Below, in pieces: positions 1 through 8,369 of a stretch of DNA of 64,000 nt. The notes below the pieces were generated by a model. It saw nothing but the letters and a program-made list of their open reading frames with translations. It did no database searches and was not told the DNA's origin. Position 1 is the stretch's first letter. The number at the start of each line of letters is the position of its first letter. A program made the translations under genes and the position numbers. The DNA lies in contig NZ_KB913032.1 of the NCBI RefSeq assembly GCF_000384215.1, positions 310,001 to 374,000 of the forward strand, written 5' to 3'. This DNA is from Amycolatopsis alba DSM 44262. Lineage in GTDB: Bacteria > Actinomycetota > Actinomycetes > Mycobacteriales > Pseudonocardiaceae.

Positions 1-1212
1 CTGCTGCACCTGCTCGGAGCTTTGAGCGCGACCCTCCTCTCCGCCGGCTGGTATCTCGCCGTCGTCGCGTGGTGGCCCGCCGCCGACCGGCCGTACATCG
101 GTGGCTCGCAGGAGAACAGCCTGTGGGAACTCGTCTTCGGCTACAACGGTTTCGGCCGGATCACCGGTGACGAGGTCGGCAGTGTCGGCGGAGGCGGCAA
201 CGGTGGCTGGGGTGGCACCGGCTGGGACCGGTTGTTCGGCAGCGAGATGGCGGGCGGGATCGCCTGGCTGCTGCCCGCCGCCGTCCTCGCGCTGGCCGCC
301 GGGCTGTGGTTCACCCGCCGCGCACCGCGCACCGACCGGGGGCGCGCGGCGCTGATCGTGTGGGGCGGCTGGTTCCTGGTGACCGCCGTGGTGTTCAGCT
401 ACATGGGCGGGATCATCCACGCGTACTACATGATCGCGCTCGGCCCCGCGATCGCCGCGCTCGTCGGGATCGCGGGCGTCCAGTTGTGGCGCGCACGGGC
501 GAATCCGGCCGCCGCGGGCACCTTGAGCACCGGGATCGGCCTGACCGCACTGACGGCGTATCTCCTGCTGTCGCGGCAATCCGACTGGCTTCCCGGACTG
601 GCGATCGCGATCCTCGTGGCCGGCCTCCTGTGCGGGTTCCTGGTCTTCTTCGCGGCCCGATTACCTGACGTGGCAAGGCGTCTGGTCGCCGTCGGCGCGC
701 TGGTCACCGTGCTCGCGGGCACCGGCGCGTACACGGTCGCGACAGCGGCCACCCCGCATTCCGGCGCGTTGCCCTCGGCGGGACCGCAGACCGGACGCGG
801 GATGGGCCCCGGTGGCGGCGGGATCGTCATCGGCGGGCAAGGCGGGCCCGGCGGCGGACTGCTCGGGACGAGCCTGCCCGGCGACGCACTCGCCGCACTC
901 CTGGCCGGGGACAACGCGGACTACACGTGGACGGCCGCGACGGTGGGCTCCAACAACGCGGCGGGCTATCAGCTCGGCGGCGGGGCGCCGGTAATGGCCG
1001 TGGGCGGGTTCAACGGCACGGATCCCGCTCCCACGCTGGAACAGTTCCAGGAGTACGTCCGAAGTGGACAGATCCACTACTTCCTCGGCGACGGCATGAT
1101 GATGCGCGGGGAGACCGGCAGCGACGCCGCCGAGCGGATCGCCGCCTGGGTCGCGGAGACCTACACACCGACCACTGTGGACGGTGTCACCGTCTACGAC
1201 CTGAGCCGGTGA
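1..1212 (+). CDS. GT39/ArnT-like membrane glycosyltransferase, 5' truncated
   Basis: C-terminal 403 codons of a polytopic membrane glycosyltransferase of the GT39 (protein mannosyltransferase/ArnT-like) group, which use polyprenyl-phosphate sugars on the outer face of the membrane. The frame is already open at base 1, so the catalytic N terminus is outside the window. Visible are several hydrophobic segments, the motif YIGGS...GYNGFGRI, a glycine-rich loop (nt 178-230) and a soluble C-terminal domain with the stretch DPAPTLEQFQEYV. The complete gene at 2544-4406 carries the same elements in the same order, so the two are paralogues. The next gene starts 4 nt after the stop, indicating an operon. 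The acceptor substrate cannot be told from sequence. Confidence 0.85.
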   Translation: MLHLLGALSATLLSAGWYLAVVAWWPAADRPYIGGSQENSLWELVFGYNGFGRITGDEVGSVGGGGNGGWGGTGWDRLFGSEMAGGIAWLLPAAVLALAAGLWFTRRAPRTDRGRAALIVWGGWFLVTAVVFSYMGGIIHAYYMIALGPAIAALVGIAGVQLWRARANPAAAGTLSTGIGLTALTAYLLLSRQSDWLPGLAIAILVAGLLCGFLVFFAARLPDVARRLVAVGALVTVLAGTGAYTVATAATPHSGALPSAGPQTGRGMGPGGGGIVIGGQGGPGGGLLGTSLPGDALAALLAGDNADYTWTAATVGSNNAAGYQLGGGAPVMAVGGFNGTDPAPTLEQFQEYVRSGQIHYFLGDGMMMRGETGSDAAERIAAWVAETYTPTTVDGVTVYDLSR

Positions 1213-1216
1213 ACCC

Positions 1217-2539
1217 GTGACGGAACACAGCGACAGCACAGCTTCGGCACAAGCCGGACTCAGCGCGATGACCGAGATTGACGCTATGACAGCCGCGATC
1301 ATCTCCGGCGCCGAAACCGGCCGCCGCCCCGCCATCGCCCCGACCGGCTCCCCCGTGCTCGACGTCGTCATCCCGGTCTACAACGAGGAAACCGACCTCG
1401 AGCCGTGCATCCGACGGCTGCACGCGTACCTCGTGGAGCAGTTCCCGTACCCGTTCCGGATCACCGTCGCGGACAACGCCAGCACCGACGGCACCCTGCG
1501 GGTCGCGGAACGCCTGGGCCGAGAGTTCGACGACGTCGAAGTCCGCCACCTGGAAGAGAAAGGCCGCGGCCGGGCGCTGCGAGCCGTTTGGTCCACTTCG
1601 GACGCTCCGGTACTCGCCTACATGGACGTCGACCTCTCGACCGATCTGGCCGCGCTCGGCCCGCTCGTCGCGCCGCTGCTGTCCGGGCATTCCGACCTCG
1701 CCATCGGCAGCAGGCTCGCCCGCGGCGCGCGGGTGGTGCGCGGGCCGAAGCGGGAGTTCATTTCCCGTTGCTACAACCTGATCCTGCGCGGCACGCTGGC
1801 GGCGAGGTTCAGCGACGCGCAGTGCGGGTTCAAGGCGATCCGCGCCGACGTCGCCGAGCGGCTGCTCCCCCACATCCAGGACACCGGCTGGTTCTTCGAC
1901 ACCGAACTGCTGGTGCTGGCGCAGAAGGCCGGGCTGCGGATCCACGAGGTCCCGGTGGACTGGGTCGACGACCCGGACTCGTCGGTGAACATCGTCGCCA
2001 CCGCGACCGCCGACCTCAAAGGCATCGCCCGGCTGGCCAAGGCGACGATGACCGGCCGGATCCGGATCAGCGGCCTGCGCGAGCAGCTCGGCCGCGCGCC
2101 GATCCAGGTGCGGGCGCCAGGAGTGGCGCCGAGCCTCGTGCGGCAGCTGGTGCGGTTCGCCGCCGTCGGCGTCGCCAGCACCGTCGCCTATCTCGTGCTG
2201 TTCCTGCTGCTGCGGACGTTCACCGGCGCCCAGGTGGCGAACTTCGTCGCGCTGCTGGTGACGGCGATCGGCAACACCGCGCTCAACCGGCGCCTGACGT
2301 TCGGCATCCGCGGCAAGGAAGGCGCCGGGCTGCACCAGTTCCAGGGGCTCATCGTGTTCGGCCTCGGGCTCGCGCTCACCAGCGGCGCGCTGGCGCTGCT
2401 GCACATGATGACGGCGCCCGGACTGCCGCTCGAGACCGCCGTGCTCGTGCTCGCGAACCTCGCGGCCACCGTGCTGCGTTTCCTGTTGCTGCGCGGCTGG
2501 GTCTTCCGCCGCCGTCCCGCCACCGAGATGGAGAGCTGA
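1217..2539 (+). CDS. GT2 polyprenyl-phosphate glycosyltransferase with GtrA domain
   Basis: 440-residue two-domain protein. Residues about 45-280 are a GT-A fold GT2 glycosyltransferase of the dolichyl-phosphate mannose synthase type: DVVIPVYNEE near the start, MDVDLSTDL as the DXD-like metal site, and GSRLARGA. Residues about 305-430 are a GtrA-like domain with four predicted membrane segments and the NRRLTF motif. Such proteins charge the lipid carrier with a sugar and present it across the membrane. Lying between two GT39 enzymes with 4-nt gaps on both sides, it probably makes the lipid-linked donor that they use. Start is GTG; in-frame ATGs lie 17 and 23 codons further in, so the N terminus is uncertain. 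Confidence 0.88.
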   Translation: MTEHSDSTASAQAGLSAMTEIDAMTAAIISGAETGRRPAIAPTGSPVLDVVIPVYNEETDLEPCIRRLHAYLVEQFPYPFRITVADNASTDGTLRVAERLGREFDDVEVRHLEEKGRGRALRAVWSTSDAPVLAYMDVDLSTDLAALGPLVAPLLSGHSDLAIGSRLARGARVVRGPKREFISRCYNLILRGTLAARFSDAQCGFKAIRADVAERLLPHIQDTGWFFDTELLVLAQKAGLRIHEVPVDWVDDPDSSVNIVATATADLKGIARLAKATMTGRIRISGLREQLGRAPIQVRAPGVAPSLVRQLVRFAAVGVASTVAYLVLFLLLRTFTGAQVANFVALLVTAIGNTALNRRLTFGIRGKEGAGLHQFQGLIVFGLGLALTSGALALLHMMTAPGLPLETAVLVLANLAATVLRFLLLRGWVFRRRPATEMES

Positions 2540-2543
2540 CCCC

Positions 2544-4406
2544 ATGACCACCGCACTCGCTTCCCGTGTGGAGCCCGGCCCCGTCGAGGAAGACGTCGCG
2601 AAGCCACCGGGCCGCTGGGTCCGTCCCGCGGTCTTCGGCCTGCTCGCCGCCACCGCGCTGCTGTACTTCTGGAACCTGACCGCCTCCGGCTACGGCAACT
2701 CGTTCTACGCGGCGGCGGTGCAGTCCGGGACGCAGGACTGGAAGGCGTGGCTTTTCGGCTCCCTCGACGCAGGGAACGTGCTGACCGTCGACAAACCCCC
2801 GGCCGCGCTCTGGGTCACGACGGCGTTCGCCCGGCTCTTCGGATTCTCCAGCTTCACGGTCCTGGCCCCGCAGGCGCTGATGGGGGTCGCTTCGGTCGGT
2901 CTGCTGTACCTGACGGTGAAGCGGACCTCCGGGCCCGTGGCCGGTCTGTTCGCCGGAGCGGCGCTCGCCCTCACCCCGGTCGCCGCGCTCATGTTCAAGT
3001 TCAACAACCCGGACGCGCTGCTGACGCTGCTGCTGATCGCCGGCGCGTACTGCACGATCCGCGCGATCGAGAAGGCGAGCCCGCGCTGGCTGGCGTTCGC
3101 CGGTGCCGCCATCGGGTTCGGCTTCCTGACCAAGATGATGCAGGCGTTCCTCGTGCTGCCCGCGTTCGGTCTCGCCTACCTGATCGCCGCGCCTGCCTCA
3201 CTGGGCAAACGCTTGCTGCACTTGCTCGGGGCGGTGGTCTCGGTGGTCGTCTCGGCGGGCTGGTTCATCGCGCTGGTCGACCTGTGGCCGACCGCTTCAC
3301 GGCCGTACATCGGTGGTTCGACCGACGACAGCCTGCTTGAACTGGCGCTGGGCTACAACGGGCTCGGCCGGATCTTCGGCGGCAGCGGCGGTGGCGGCGG
3401 CATGATGGTCGGGACCTCGGGCGGGGGCATGGGCGGGAACGTCGGCTTCGGCGGTGAGAGCGGCCTGACCCGGATGTTCGGCGCCAGCTTCGGCGGCGAG
3501 GTGTCGTGGCTGCTGCCCGCCGCGCTGATCGGGCTGGTCGCCGGGCTGTGGTTCACCAGGCGGGCCGCCGGGACCGACCGGACCAGGGCGGCGCTGATCG
3601 TCTGGGGCGGCTGGATGCTCGTCACCGCGCTGGTGTTCAGCTACATGAGCGGCATCGTGCACCCGTACTACGCCGTCGCGCTGGCGCCGTCGATCGCCGC
3701 CGTGGTGGCCATCTCCGGGACCTCGCTGTGGCGCGGCCGGGCGCATCTCGCGCCGAGGGTGTTCCTGTCGCTGATGATCGCGGCCAGCGCCGTCTGGGCG
3801 TACATCCTGCTCGACCGCGACGCCGACTGGCTGCCCGTGCTGCGCTGGATCATCGTCGGGCTCGGCCTGGTGACGGCGACCGTCGTGCTGGTGGGTGTCC
3901 CGCCGATGCGCAAACTCGTCGCCGTCGTCGCGACGGTCGCCGTGCTGGCCGTCGGGCTCGGCACCACCGCGTACGCCGTCGAAACCGCTTCGCAGGCGCA
4001 TTCCGGGTCGATCCCGACGTCCGGACCGGCGGTCACCGGCGATTTCCGGGGCATGGGCGGCGGTCCGGGGATGGACGAGACCGCGTCGGCCGAGATCGGG
4101 ACCGTGCTCGCCGCGACCACGACGAAGTGGGCGGCGGCGACGTCCAGTTCCCAGTCGGCGGCGAGCCTGGAACTCGCGAGCGGGAAGTCGGTGATCGGCA
4201 TCGGCGGCTGGAGCGGTTCGGATCCGGCGCCGACGCTGGCGGAGTTCCAGCAGTACGTGGCCGACGGCGACATCACGTACTACGTCGAGGGCGGCCGGGG
4301 CGGTGGTCCCGGCGGCGGCTCGAACGAGATCTCCGAATGGGTCACGGCGAACTTCACCGCCACCACGGTCGGCGACCAGACGGTGTACAACCTGCTCTCG
4401 CGCTGA
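2544..4406 (+). CDS. GT39/ArnT-like membrane glycosyltransferase
   Basis: Complete 620-residue paralogue of the truncated gene at the left edge. An N-terminal cytoplasmic stretch (about 35 residues) precedes multiple membrane helices. The first periplasmic loop contains GNVLTVDKPPAALW, where the Asp of the DKPP motif is the usual GT39/ArnT catalytic region. A loop near residues 270-305 is extremely glycine-rich (GGSGGGGGMM...). The last 110 residues form an extracytoplasmic domain with GWSGSDPAPTLAEFQQYV. Function by family: sugar transfer from a polyprenyl-phosphate carrier to a cell-envelope acceptor; substrate unknown. Last gene of the operon; a perfect palindrome (4429-4454) follows 22 nt after the stop. 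Confidence 0.88.
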   Translation: MTTALASRVEPGPVEEDVAKPPGRWVRPAVFGLLAATALLYFWNLTASGYGNSFYAAAVQSGTQDWKAWLFGSLDAGNVLTVDKPPAALWVTTAFARLFGFSSFTVLAPQALMGVASVGLLYLTVKRTSGPVAGLFAGAALALTPVAALMFKFNNPDALLTLLLIAGAYCTIRAIEKASPRWLAFAGAAIGFGFLTKMMQAFLVLPAFGLAYLIAAPASLGKRLLHLLGAVVSVVVSAGWFIALVDLWPTASRPYIGGSTDDSLLELALGYNGLGRIFGGSGGGGGMMVGTSGGGMGGNVGFGGESGLTRMFGASFGGEVSWLLPAALIGLVAGLWFTRRAAGTDRTRAALIVWGGWMLVTALVFSYMSGIVHPYYAVALAPSIAAVVAISGTSLWRGRAHLAPRVFLSLMIAASAVWAYILLDRDADWLPVLRWIIVGLGLVTATVVLVGVPPMRKLVAVVATVAVLAVGLGTTAYAVETASQAHSGSIPTSGPAVTGDFRGMGGGPGMDETASAEIGTVLAATTTKWAAATSSSQSAASLELASGKSVIGIGGWSGSDPAPTLAEFQQYVADGDITYYVEGGRGGGPGGGSNEISEWVTANFTATTVGDQTVYNLLSR

Positions 4407-4428
4407 CGGAAGACGCTTCGACAGAGGC

Positions 4429-4454
4429 GGGACTCGCGTGATCACGCGAGTCCC
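4429..4454 (+). terminator. 26-nt perfect palindrome after the glycosyltransferase operon
   Basis: A perfect palindrome with arms gggactcgcgtg and its complement, centred near 4441/4442, starts 22 nt after the GT39 stop. It has no following T-run. It also forms the first of the 21-bp repeat units that continue to 4504. A terminator or RNA-stabilising role is inferred from position. Confidence 0.5.
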
Positions 4455-4504
4455 GTCTCCGATCACGCGAGTTCCGGGTCTGATCACGCGAGATCCGGCC
4501 GACA
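4442..4504. repeat. Three tandem 21-bp repeat units
   Basis: Units begin at 4442, 4463 and 4484, each starting TCACGCGAG and continuing with a CCG-rich second half. The spacing is exactly 21 bp. The same unit appears at 37276-37380. The stretch lies between the GT39 stop and the PP2C gene and has no good coding signal of its own. Confidence 0.75.
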
Positions 4505-4589
4505 GGCACCTATCACCGAACCCTCAGCCCCAGCACAGGATCCGGGCGCACTCTGGAAGCAGGGATCACCCAGGGGTGAGGAGAAGACC

Positions 4590-5288
4590 ATGAGGGAACT
4601 TCCACACTGGCACACGGCGAGCGCGCAGGGGCCGCGCGAGCACAACGCGGACGCCGTCGGGGCGTACGCGGCCGCGGGCGGGGCGGGGATCGTGTTCGCG
4701 CTGGCCGATGGAGTCGGAGATCACCCGAACGCGGCACGCGCGGCGCGGACGGCGGCATCGGCGGCGGCCAGGACACCGGTCGAGCAAGGCGCGGTCGCGG
4801 CTGTTTTGGCTGCTCAGCGCGCTGTGCTTCAACTCGGCGGGGCCGGTGACTGCGTCCTCGTCGTGGCCGTCCAGACCGGCGACGGGTATGGCATCGCGTG
4901 GGTCGGGGACGCGCGGGCGTACGCTTGGGACGGTTACACCGTGCGGCAGGTGACGAAGGACCATACGCTCGCGCAGTACTTCCGCGACCACGACCAACCC
5001 GTGACACCGCGGATGGAACACGTCGTCACCACCAGCGTCCGCACGGCCAATGCTCACGAGATCGGCACGGCCACCGTCACCGCCGGTGGGCTTGTGCTCA
5101 CCAGCGACGGCGTGCACAAGACGCTCAGCGGGCCGACCATGCTCGACATCCTCGGGATGCCGGACAGGGCGGCCACGGAGCTGGTGCGCACGGCGATCTC
5201 GCTCGGTGGCTCCGACAACGCCACCGCGATCGTGGTGGATCCGCCCGGTGCGGATCTCGCCACGGAAAAGTTTCGCGTCGCGGCCTGA
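4590..5288 (+). CDS. PP2C-family Ser/Thr protein phosphatase
   Basis: 232-residue compact PP2C (PPM) phosphatase with no membrane segment. Metal-binding motifs are visible: FALADGVGDHP near residue 35, WVGDARAYAW near residue 107, LTSDGVHKTL near residue 172 and GGSDNATAIVVD near residue 210. The first motif has ADGVG where many family members have SDGMG. Family members dephosphorylate Ser/Thr-phosphorylated proteins and often oppose Hanks-type kinases; a kinase lies about 10 kb away at 14829 but the two are not linked. ATG start is preceded by a GAGGAG-like ribosome-binding site. Substrate unknown. Confidence 0.85.
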   Translation: MRELPHWHTASAQGPREHNADAVGAYAAAGGAGIVFALADGVGDHPNAARAARTAASAAARTPVEQGAVAAVLAAQRAVLQLGGAGDCVLVVAVQTGDGYGIAWVGDARAYAWDGYTVRQVTKDHTLAQYFRDHDQPVTPRMEHVVTTSVRTANAHEIGTATVTAGGLVLTSDGVHKTLSGPTMLDILGMPDRAATELVRTAISLGGSDNATAIVVDPPGADLATEKFRVAA

Positions 5289-5297
5289 ACCGGGCGG

Positions 5298-5762
5298 TCA
5301 GGCCGCGACGCGATCCCTCTTCAGCTGCCGGTACTCGCGCAGGACCAGCACGACGATCAGGACGTCGAGGGCGGCGAAGAACGGCAGCGCGAGCGAGTGC
5401 GTGTGGATCGCGCGGAAGATCTCGTAGACCACGAAAGCCGAAAGCACGACCGCGGCCACGGGGTAGGCGCGCATCACCTTGCGGGCCAGCGCCCAGACCA
5501 GGCCGAGTTTGACGAGTCCGTGCGCGACGAGGTAGACGACGGCGAACGTCCGGCCCTCGACGAAGTGACCGGCGGCGAGTTCGAGGTGCCGGGCCAGCGT
5601 CCCCTCCGGGTCGCCGAGCAGGTCGCGGGTGACCACGGCGTGCGCGAAACCGGTGACGGCCGACGCCGGGACGATCATCAGGACGAGCCCGCCCACCAGC
5701 TGCAAAGCGCCATCGAGCCCCTTCAGGGTGATGGCGATCCGGAACAGCTTCTCGGTGCTCAT
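5298..5762 (-). CDS. DUF2127-type membrane protein
   Basis: 154-residue integral membrane protein with about four hydrophobic segments, basic C terminus (REYRQLKRDRVAA) and the pattern LKGLDGALQL at the N terminus, as I recall for DUF2127 proteins. Function unknown for the family. The ATG at 5762 is preceded by GGAGGGAGCGTCC, a good ribosome-binding site; the longer upstream frame overlaps the neighbouring gene and is rejected. It is convergent with the PP2C gene (9-nt gap). Confidence 0.75.
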   Translation of the reverse strand: MSTEKLFRIAITLKGLDGALQLVGGLVLMIVPASAVTGFAHAVVTRDLLGDPEGTLARHLELAAGHFVEGRTFAVVYLVAHGLVKLGLVWALARKVMRAYPVAAVVLSAFVVYEIFRAIHTHSLALPFFAALDVLIVVLVLREYRQLKRDRVAA

Positions 5763-5821
5763 GGACGCTCCCTCCGCGATCACCTCACCTTGCCGCACCC
5801 GGTCGCCGCCCGCAGCCACCG

Positions 5822-6226
5822 TCACCGGAACAGGCGGTCTCCGCAGGACCGGCACCGCTCGTGCCGCGCCGTCCGGCCGGACGGGTCCCTGCCGTAGAAG
5901 GGAAAGCACGGCGCGCCGCAGACGGCGAGGTAGATCCGCCCGCACCGCAGCGGCCGCCCGCCGACGTTGTGGGCAACGGCCAGCGCCTGATGGCGCACGC
6001 CCGCCTCGGGCAGCCAGCCCTCGCCGGGCAGCTTCGCGAGCACGTCGGCGTTGACGTCGTCCGAATGGCGGAGCAGCGCCGTGCCGAGGTCGGTGAGCCG
6101 TTCCCCGAGATCGCGGAGCAGGTCCGCGCGAGGTGTGCCGTCCTCGACCATCCGGGTGATGCAGGAGAGATCGGCACCGAGTGAACCGTGGAGGTCGCGG
6201 ATCCGGTCGAGCAGGCGGTGGTCCAT
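5822..6226 (-). CDS. Small protein with C-terminal cysteine pairs, function unknown
   Basis: 134 residues; not assigned to a named family. The N-terminal half is an acidic helical stretch (MDHRLLDRIRDLHGSLGA...) and the C-terminal half carries five cysteines: CGRIYLAVCGAPC and, near the end, HERCRSCGDRLFR. The final CxxC plus a preceding pair suggests a small zinc-binding fold, but this is inference. It lies 59 nt upstream of the DUF2127 gene on the same strand and could be cotranscribed with it. A purine-rich gggagg lies directly before the ATG with very short spacing. Confidence 0.6.
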   Translation of the reverse strand: MDHRLLDRIRDLHGSLGADLSCITRMVEDGTPRADLLRDLGERLTDLGTALLRHSDDVNADVLAKLPGEGWLPEAGVRHQALAVAHNVGGRPLRCGRIYLAVCGAPCFPFYGRDPSGRTARHERCRSCGDRLFR

Positions 6227-6266
6227 GCCCTCCCATTAGGGCGTTGCGCGCCGGCAAGGGAAGAGG

Positions 6267-7724
6267 TCAGGACGTGTAGGTGACCCGGCCGTTCATCACG
6301 GTGGCGGTGACGGGCATGTCGCGCAGCCCTGCCGGGGACAGCTTCGCCGGATCCACCGCGGTGACGACCAGATCCGCGACGTCCCCGACGGCCACCGAGG
6401 CCCGGCCGCCGGACGCCGCAGCGAGCGCGGCCTCCAGCGGCATGGCCTGTTCGGGGTGCCAGGGCGGACGGCCGTCGTCGGTGCGGCTGACCGCCGACGC
6501 GATCGCGTCCCACGGGTCCAGCGGCGCGACCGGCGCGTCCGAGCCGAACTCCAGCGTCACCCCGGAGCGATGCAAAGCGCCGTAAGGGAAGGCCCGATCG
6601 GTCCAGCCGTGCCAGTGCCGGTCGGCGACGTCGCGGTCGTCGGGCTGGTGAGCGGGCTGGACACTCGCCACGACACCCAGCTCGGCGAAGCGCGCGACGT
6701 CCTCGGCACGCAGCAGCTGCGCGTGCTCGATGCGGCCGGCGCAACCGACGTTCTCGAAGGCGTCGAGCGCGATCTTGTTGGCGTGGTCGCCGATCGCGTG
6801 CACCGCGGGTGAAAGGCCGTGCTCGGAAGCCTTGCGCATCAACGGTTCCAGCTCCTCGGGTGGCAGTTCGAGCAGCCCGTGGGACTCGGTTCCGGCGTAG
6901 TGTCCCACGCAGTACGCGGTGCGGGTGTTGAGCGAACCGTCGACGAACAGTTTGAACGGGCCGACCGTGAGCAGCCCGCCGGTGTCCGGGAGGACGTCGC
7001 CGGTGCGGTGGCCGCGTTCGACGGCGGTTTCGAGCAGATATTTCGCGATCACGCAGGAAACCCGGACCGGTAAGGGTTTCCGCGCCAGCCGTCGCCGCCA
7101 GGCGGTGACCGTGTCGGTGTACTCGTAGTCGACGATCTCGGTGACGCCGCGGGCGGCCGCCGCGTCGAGCGCGTCGGCGACCCAGCCGTCGATGACCGCT
7201 TCGGGGGCGACGGGGAGTTCGGCCGTCGCGCTCATACAGTCGTTCTCCAGCAGCACACCGGTCGGATGCTCGCGGCCGACGAGCTTCAGCGCGGCGGGGC
7301 TGAGCCACAGCGTGTGGAGGTCGGCGCTGAACAGGGCGACGGGATGCCCCGGCAACGCCTTCTGCAGCAGGTCCTTGTGCGGCGTATCCGGCCAGAGGCC
7401 GTCGCGGAACCCGGCGCCGAGCACGAGTTCGCCGGGAGGCGCGGGATGTGCCAGCAGGTGGGCGAGCACGAGGTCGACCGTATGCGCGGCGGACGTCGCC
7501 TCCCCCAGTGGGATCCGGCGGCGCGCGGCCGACCACTGCGCCGTGTGCACGTGCGCGTCGACGAGGCCGGGCAGCAGCGTGCCGCCGTGACCGTCCAGGC
7601 TCTCCGACGCCTCACCCGCCTGCCCCGGCCCCGCGATGGCCGCGATCCGGCCGTCCTTGATCAGCACGTCCGACAGGGAACCCGCCAAGCCGACCCGGAC
7701 CCGGCGCACCAGAAGATCGTCCAC
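6267..7724 (-). CDS. Amidohydrolase family 3 (YtcJ/exoenzyme-regulator type)
   Basis: 485-residue metal-dependent hydrolase of the amidohydrolase superfamily. The first metal motif is VDAHVHTAQW (HxH) near residue 58. Further signatures are the VHAIGDHANKIALDAFE segment (second His cluster), SVQPAHQPDD, and EFGSDAPVAPLDPW carrying the final Asp. Residues 1-50 and the last 60 residues form the usual beta-sandwich around the TIM barrel. Family members hydrolyse C-N or C-O bonds of small molecules; no substrate can be assigned. Transcribed toward the 134-aa gene, 40 nt away, and starting 49 nt from the MarR gene end. Confidence 0.85.
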   Translation of the reverse strand: MDDLLVRRVRVGLAGSLSDVLIKDGRIAAIAGPGQAGEASESLDGHGGTLLPGLVDAHVHTAQWSAARRRIPLGEATSAAHTVDLVLAHLLAHPAPPGELVLGAGFRDGLWPDTPHKDLLQKALPGHPVALFSADLHTLWLSPAALKLVGREHPTGVLLENDCMSATAELPVAPEAVIDGWVADALDAAAARGVTEIVDYEYTDTVTAWRRRLARKPLPVRVSCVIAKYLLETAVERGHRTGDVLPDTGGLLTVGPFKLFVDGSLNTRTAYCVGHYAGTESHGLLELPPEELEPLMRKASEHGLSPAVHAIGDHANKIALDAFENVGCAGRIEHAQLLRAEDVARFAELGVVASVQPAHQPDDRDVADRHWHGWTDRAFPYGALHRSGVTLEFGSDAPVAPLDPWDAIASAVSRTDDGRPPWHPEQAMPLEAALAAASGGRASVAVGDVADLVVTAVDPAKLSPAGLRDMPVTATVMNGRVTYTS

Positions 7725-7773
7725 GCCCTCACTTTGCCAGCCTGGCCGCGTTTAGTCCTCTGAATGCGAGGAG

Positions 7774-8226
7774 TCAGGAGCGGGCGAAGGTGAGCTTTCC
7801 GAGCGCGGCGACCAAAGGCGCGAGTTCGGGGAGCTCTTCGGCGGCGGCCAGCGCCTCGGTGAGGACGGTGTCGTGCGTCGGCCGCGCCGCCGCGAGCAGT
7901 TCCTGCCCCGACGGCGTGACCTCCGTGTAGATCCCCCGCCGGTCGTCCGCGCACAGGTACCGCTGCAGCAGTCCCCTGTCCTCCAGTCTCGACACCAGCC
8001 GCGTCGTCGCCGACTGGCTGAGCACGACGGCGTTCGACAGCTGGTTCATCCGCAGGTGGAAACCGTCCTGGCGGGCGAGCACGTCCAGCACGGTGTACTC
8101 GGTGACGGACAGCTCGTGCTTCTGCGCCAGCGCGCGCTCGAGCGCGTCCTCGATCCGCGCGTGCAGTGCGGCGAGGGTCCGCCAGCCCTGAGCGCGTGCT
8201 TCCACGGCGTCGTCGGCCAGTGACAC
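7774..8226 (-). CDS. MarR-family transcriptional regulator
   Basis: 150-residue winged-helix repressor. The central region reads LSVTEYTVLDVLARQDGFHLRMNQLS, then the recognition helix in SQSATTRLVSRLEDRGLL, then the wing CADDRRGIYTEVTPSG, the typical MarR layout between N- and C-terminal dimerisation helices. GTG start preceded by GGAAGAGGTGAACC. It is divergent from the MFS pump at 8370, with an inverted repeat in the shared intergenic region (8300-8326), so it most likely represses the pump/reductase operon and itself and is released by a small-molecule ligand. Confidence 0.9.
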   Translation of the reverse strand: MSLADDAVEARAQGWRTLAALHARIEDALERALAQKHELSVTEYTVLDVLARQDGFHLRMNQLSNAVVLSQSATTRLVSRLEDRGLLQRYLCADDRRGIYTEVTPSGQELLAAARPTHDTVLTEALAAAEELPELAPLVAALGKLTFARS

Positions 8227-8299
8227 GGTTCACCTCTTCCCCGGTTGCCCGAGCTTTGTTGCGTCGTGCATCATCAAGCGTGTGCAATATGCGGCGCGT

Positions 8300-8326
8300 G
8301 CAACTATCTCAGGCGCTTGTAGTTGC
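8300..8326. promoter_or_regulatory. Candidate MarR operator
   Basis: Inverted repeat GCAACTA (8300-8306) and TAGTTGC (8320-8326) with a 13-nt spacer, in the 143-nt gap between the divergent MarR and MFS genes. Arms of this sequence are typical of MarR-family half-sites. Assignment to the adjacent regulator is inference from location. Confidence 0.55.
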
Positions 8327-8369
8327 TCACGCCAGACACCACCACTCTACGGGAAGAAGTGAGGCCTCC

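Noticed and set aside
1187..2653. 488-codon antisense frame over the GT2-GtrA gene
   Set aside because: Shadow of a recognisable glycosyltransferase, no own ribosome-binding site or domain.
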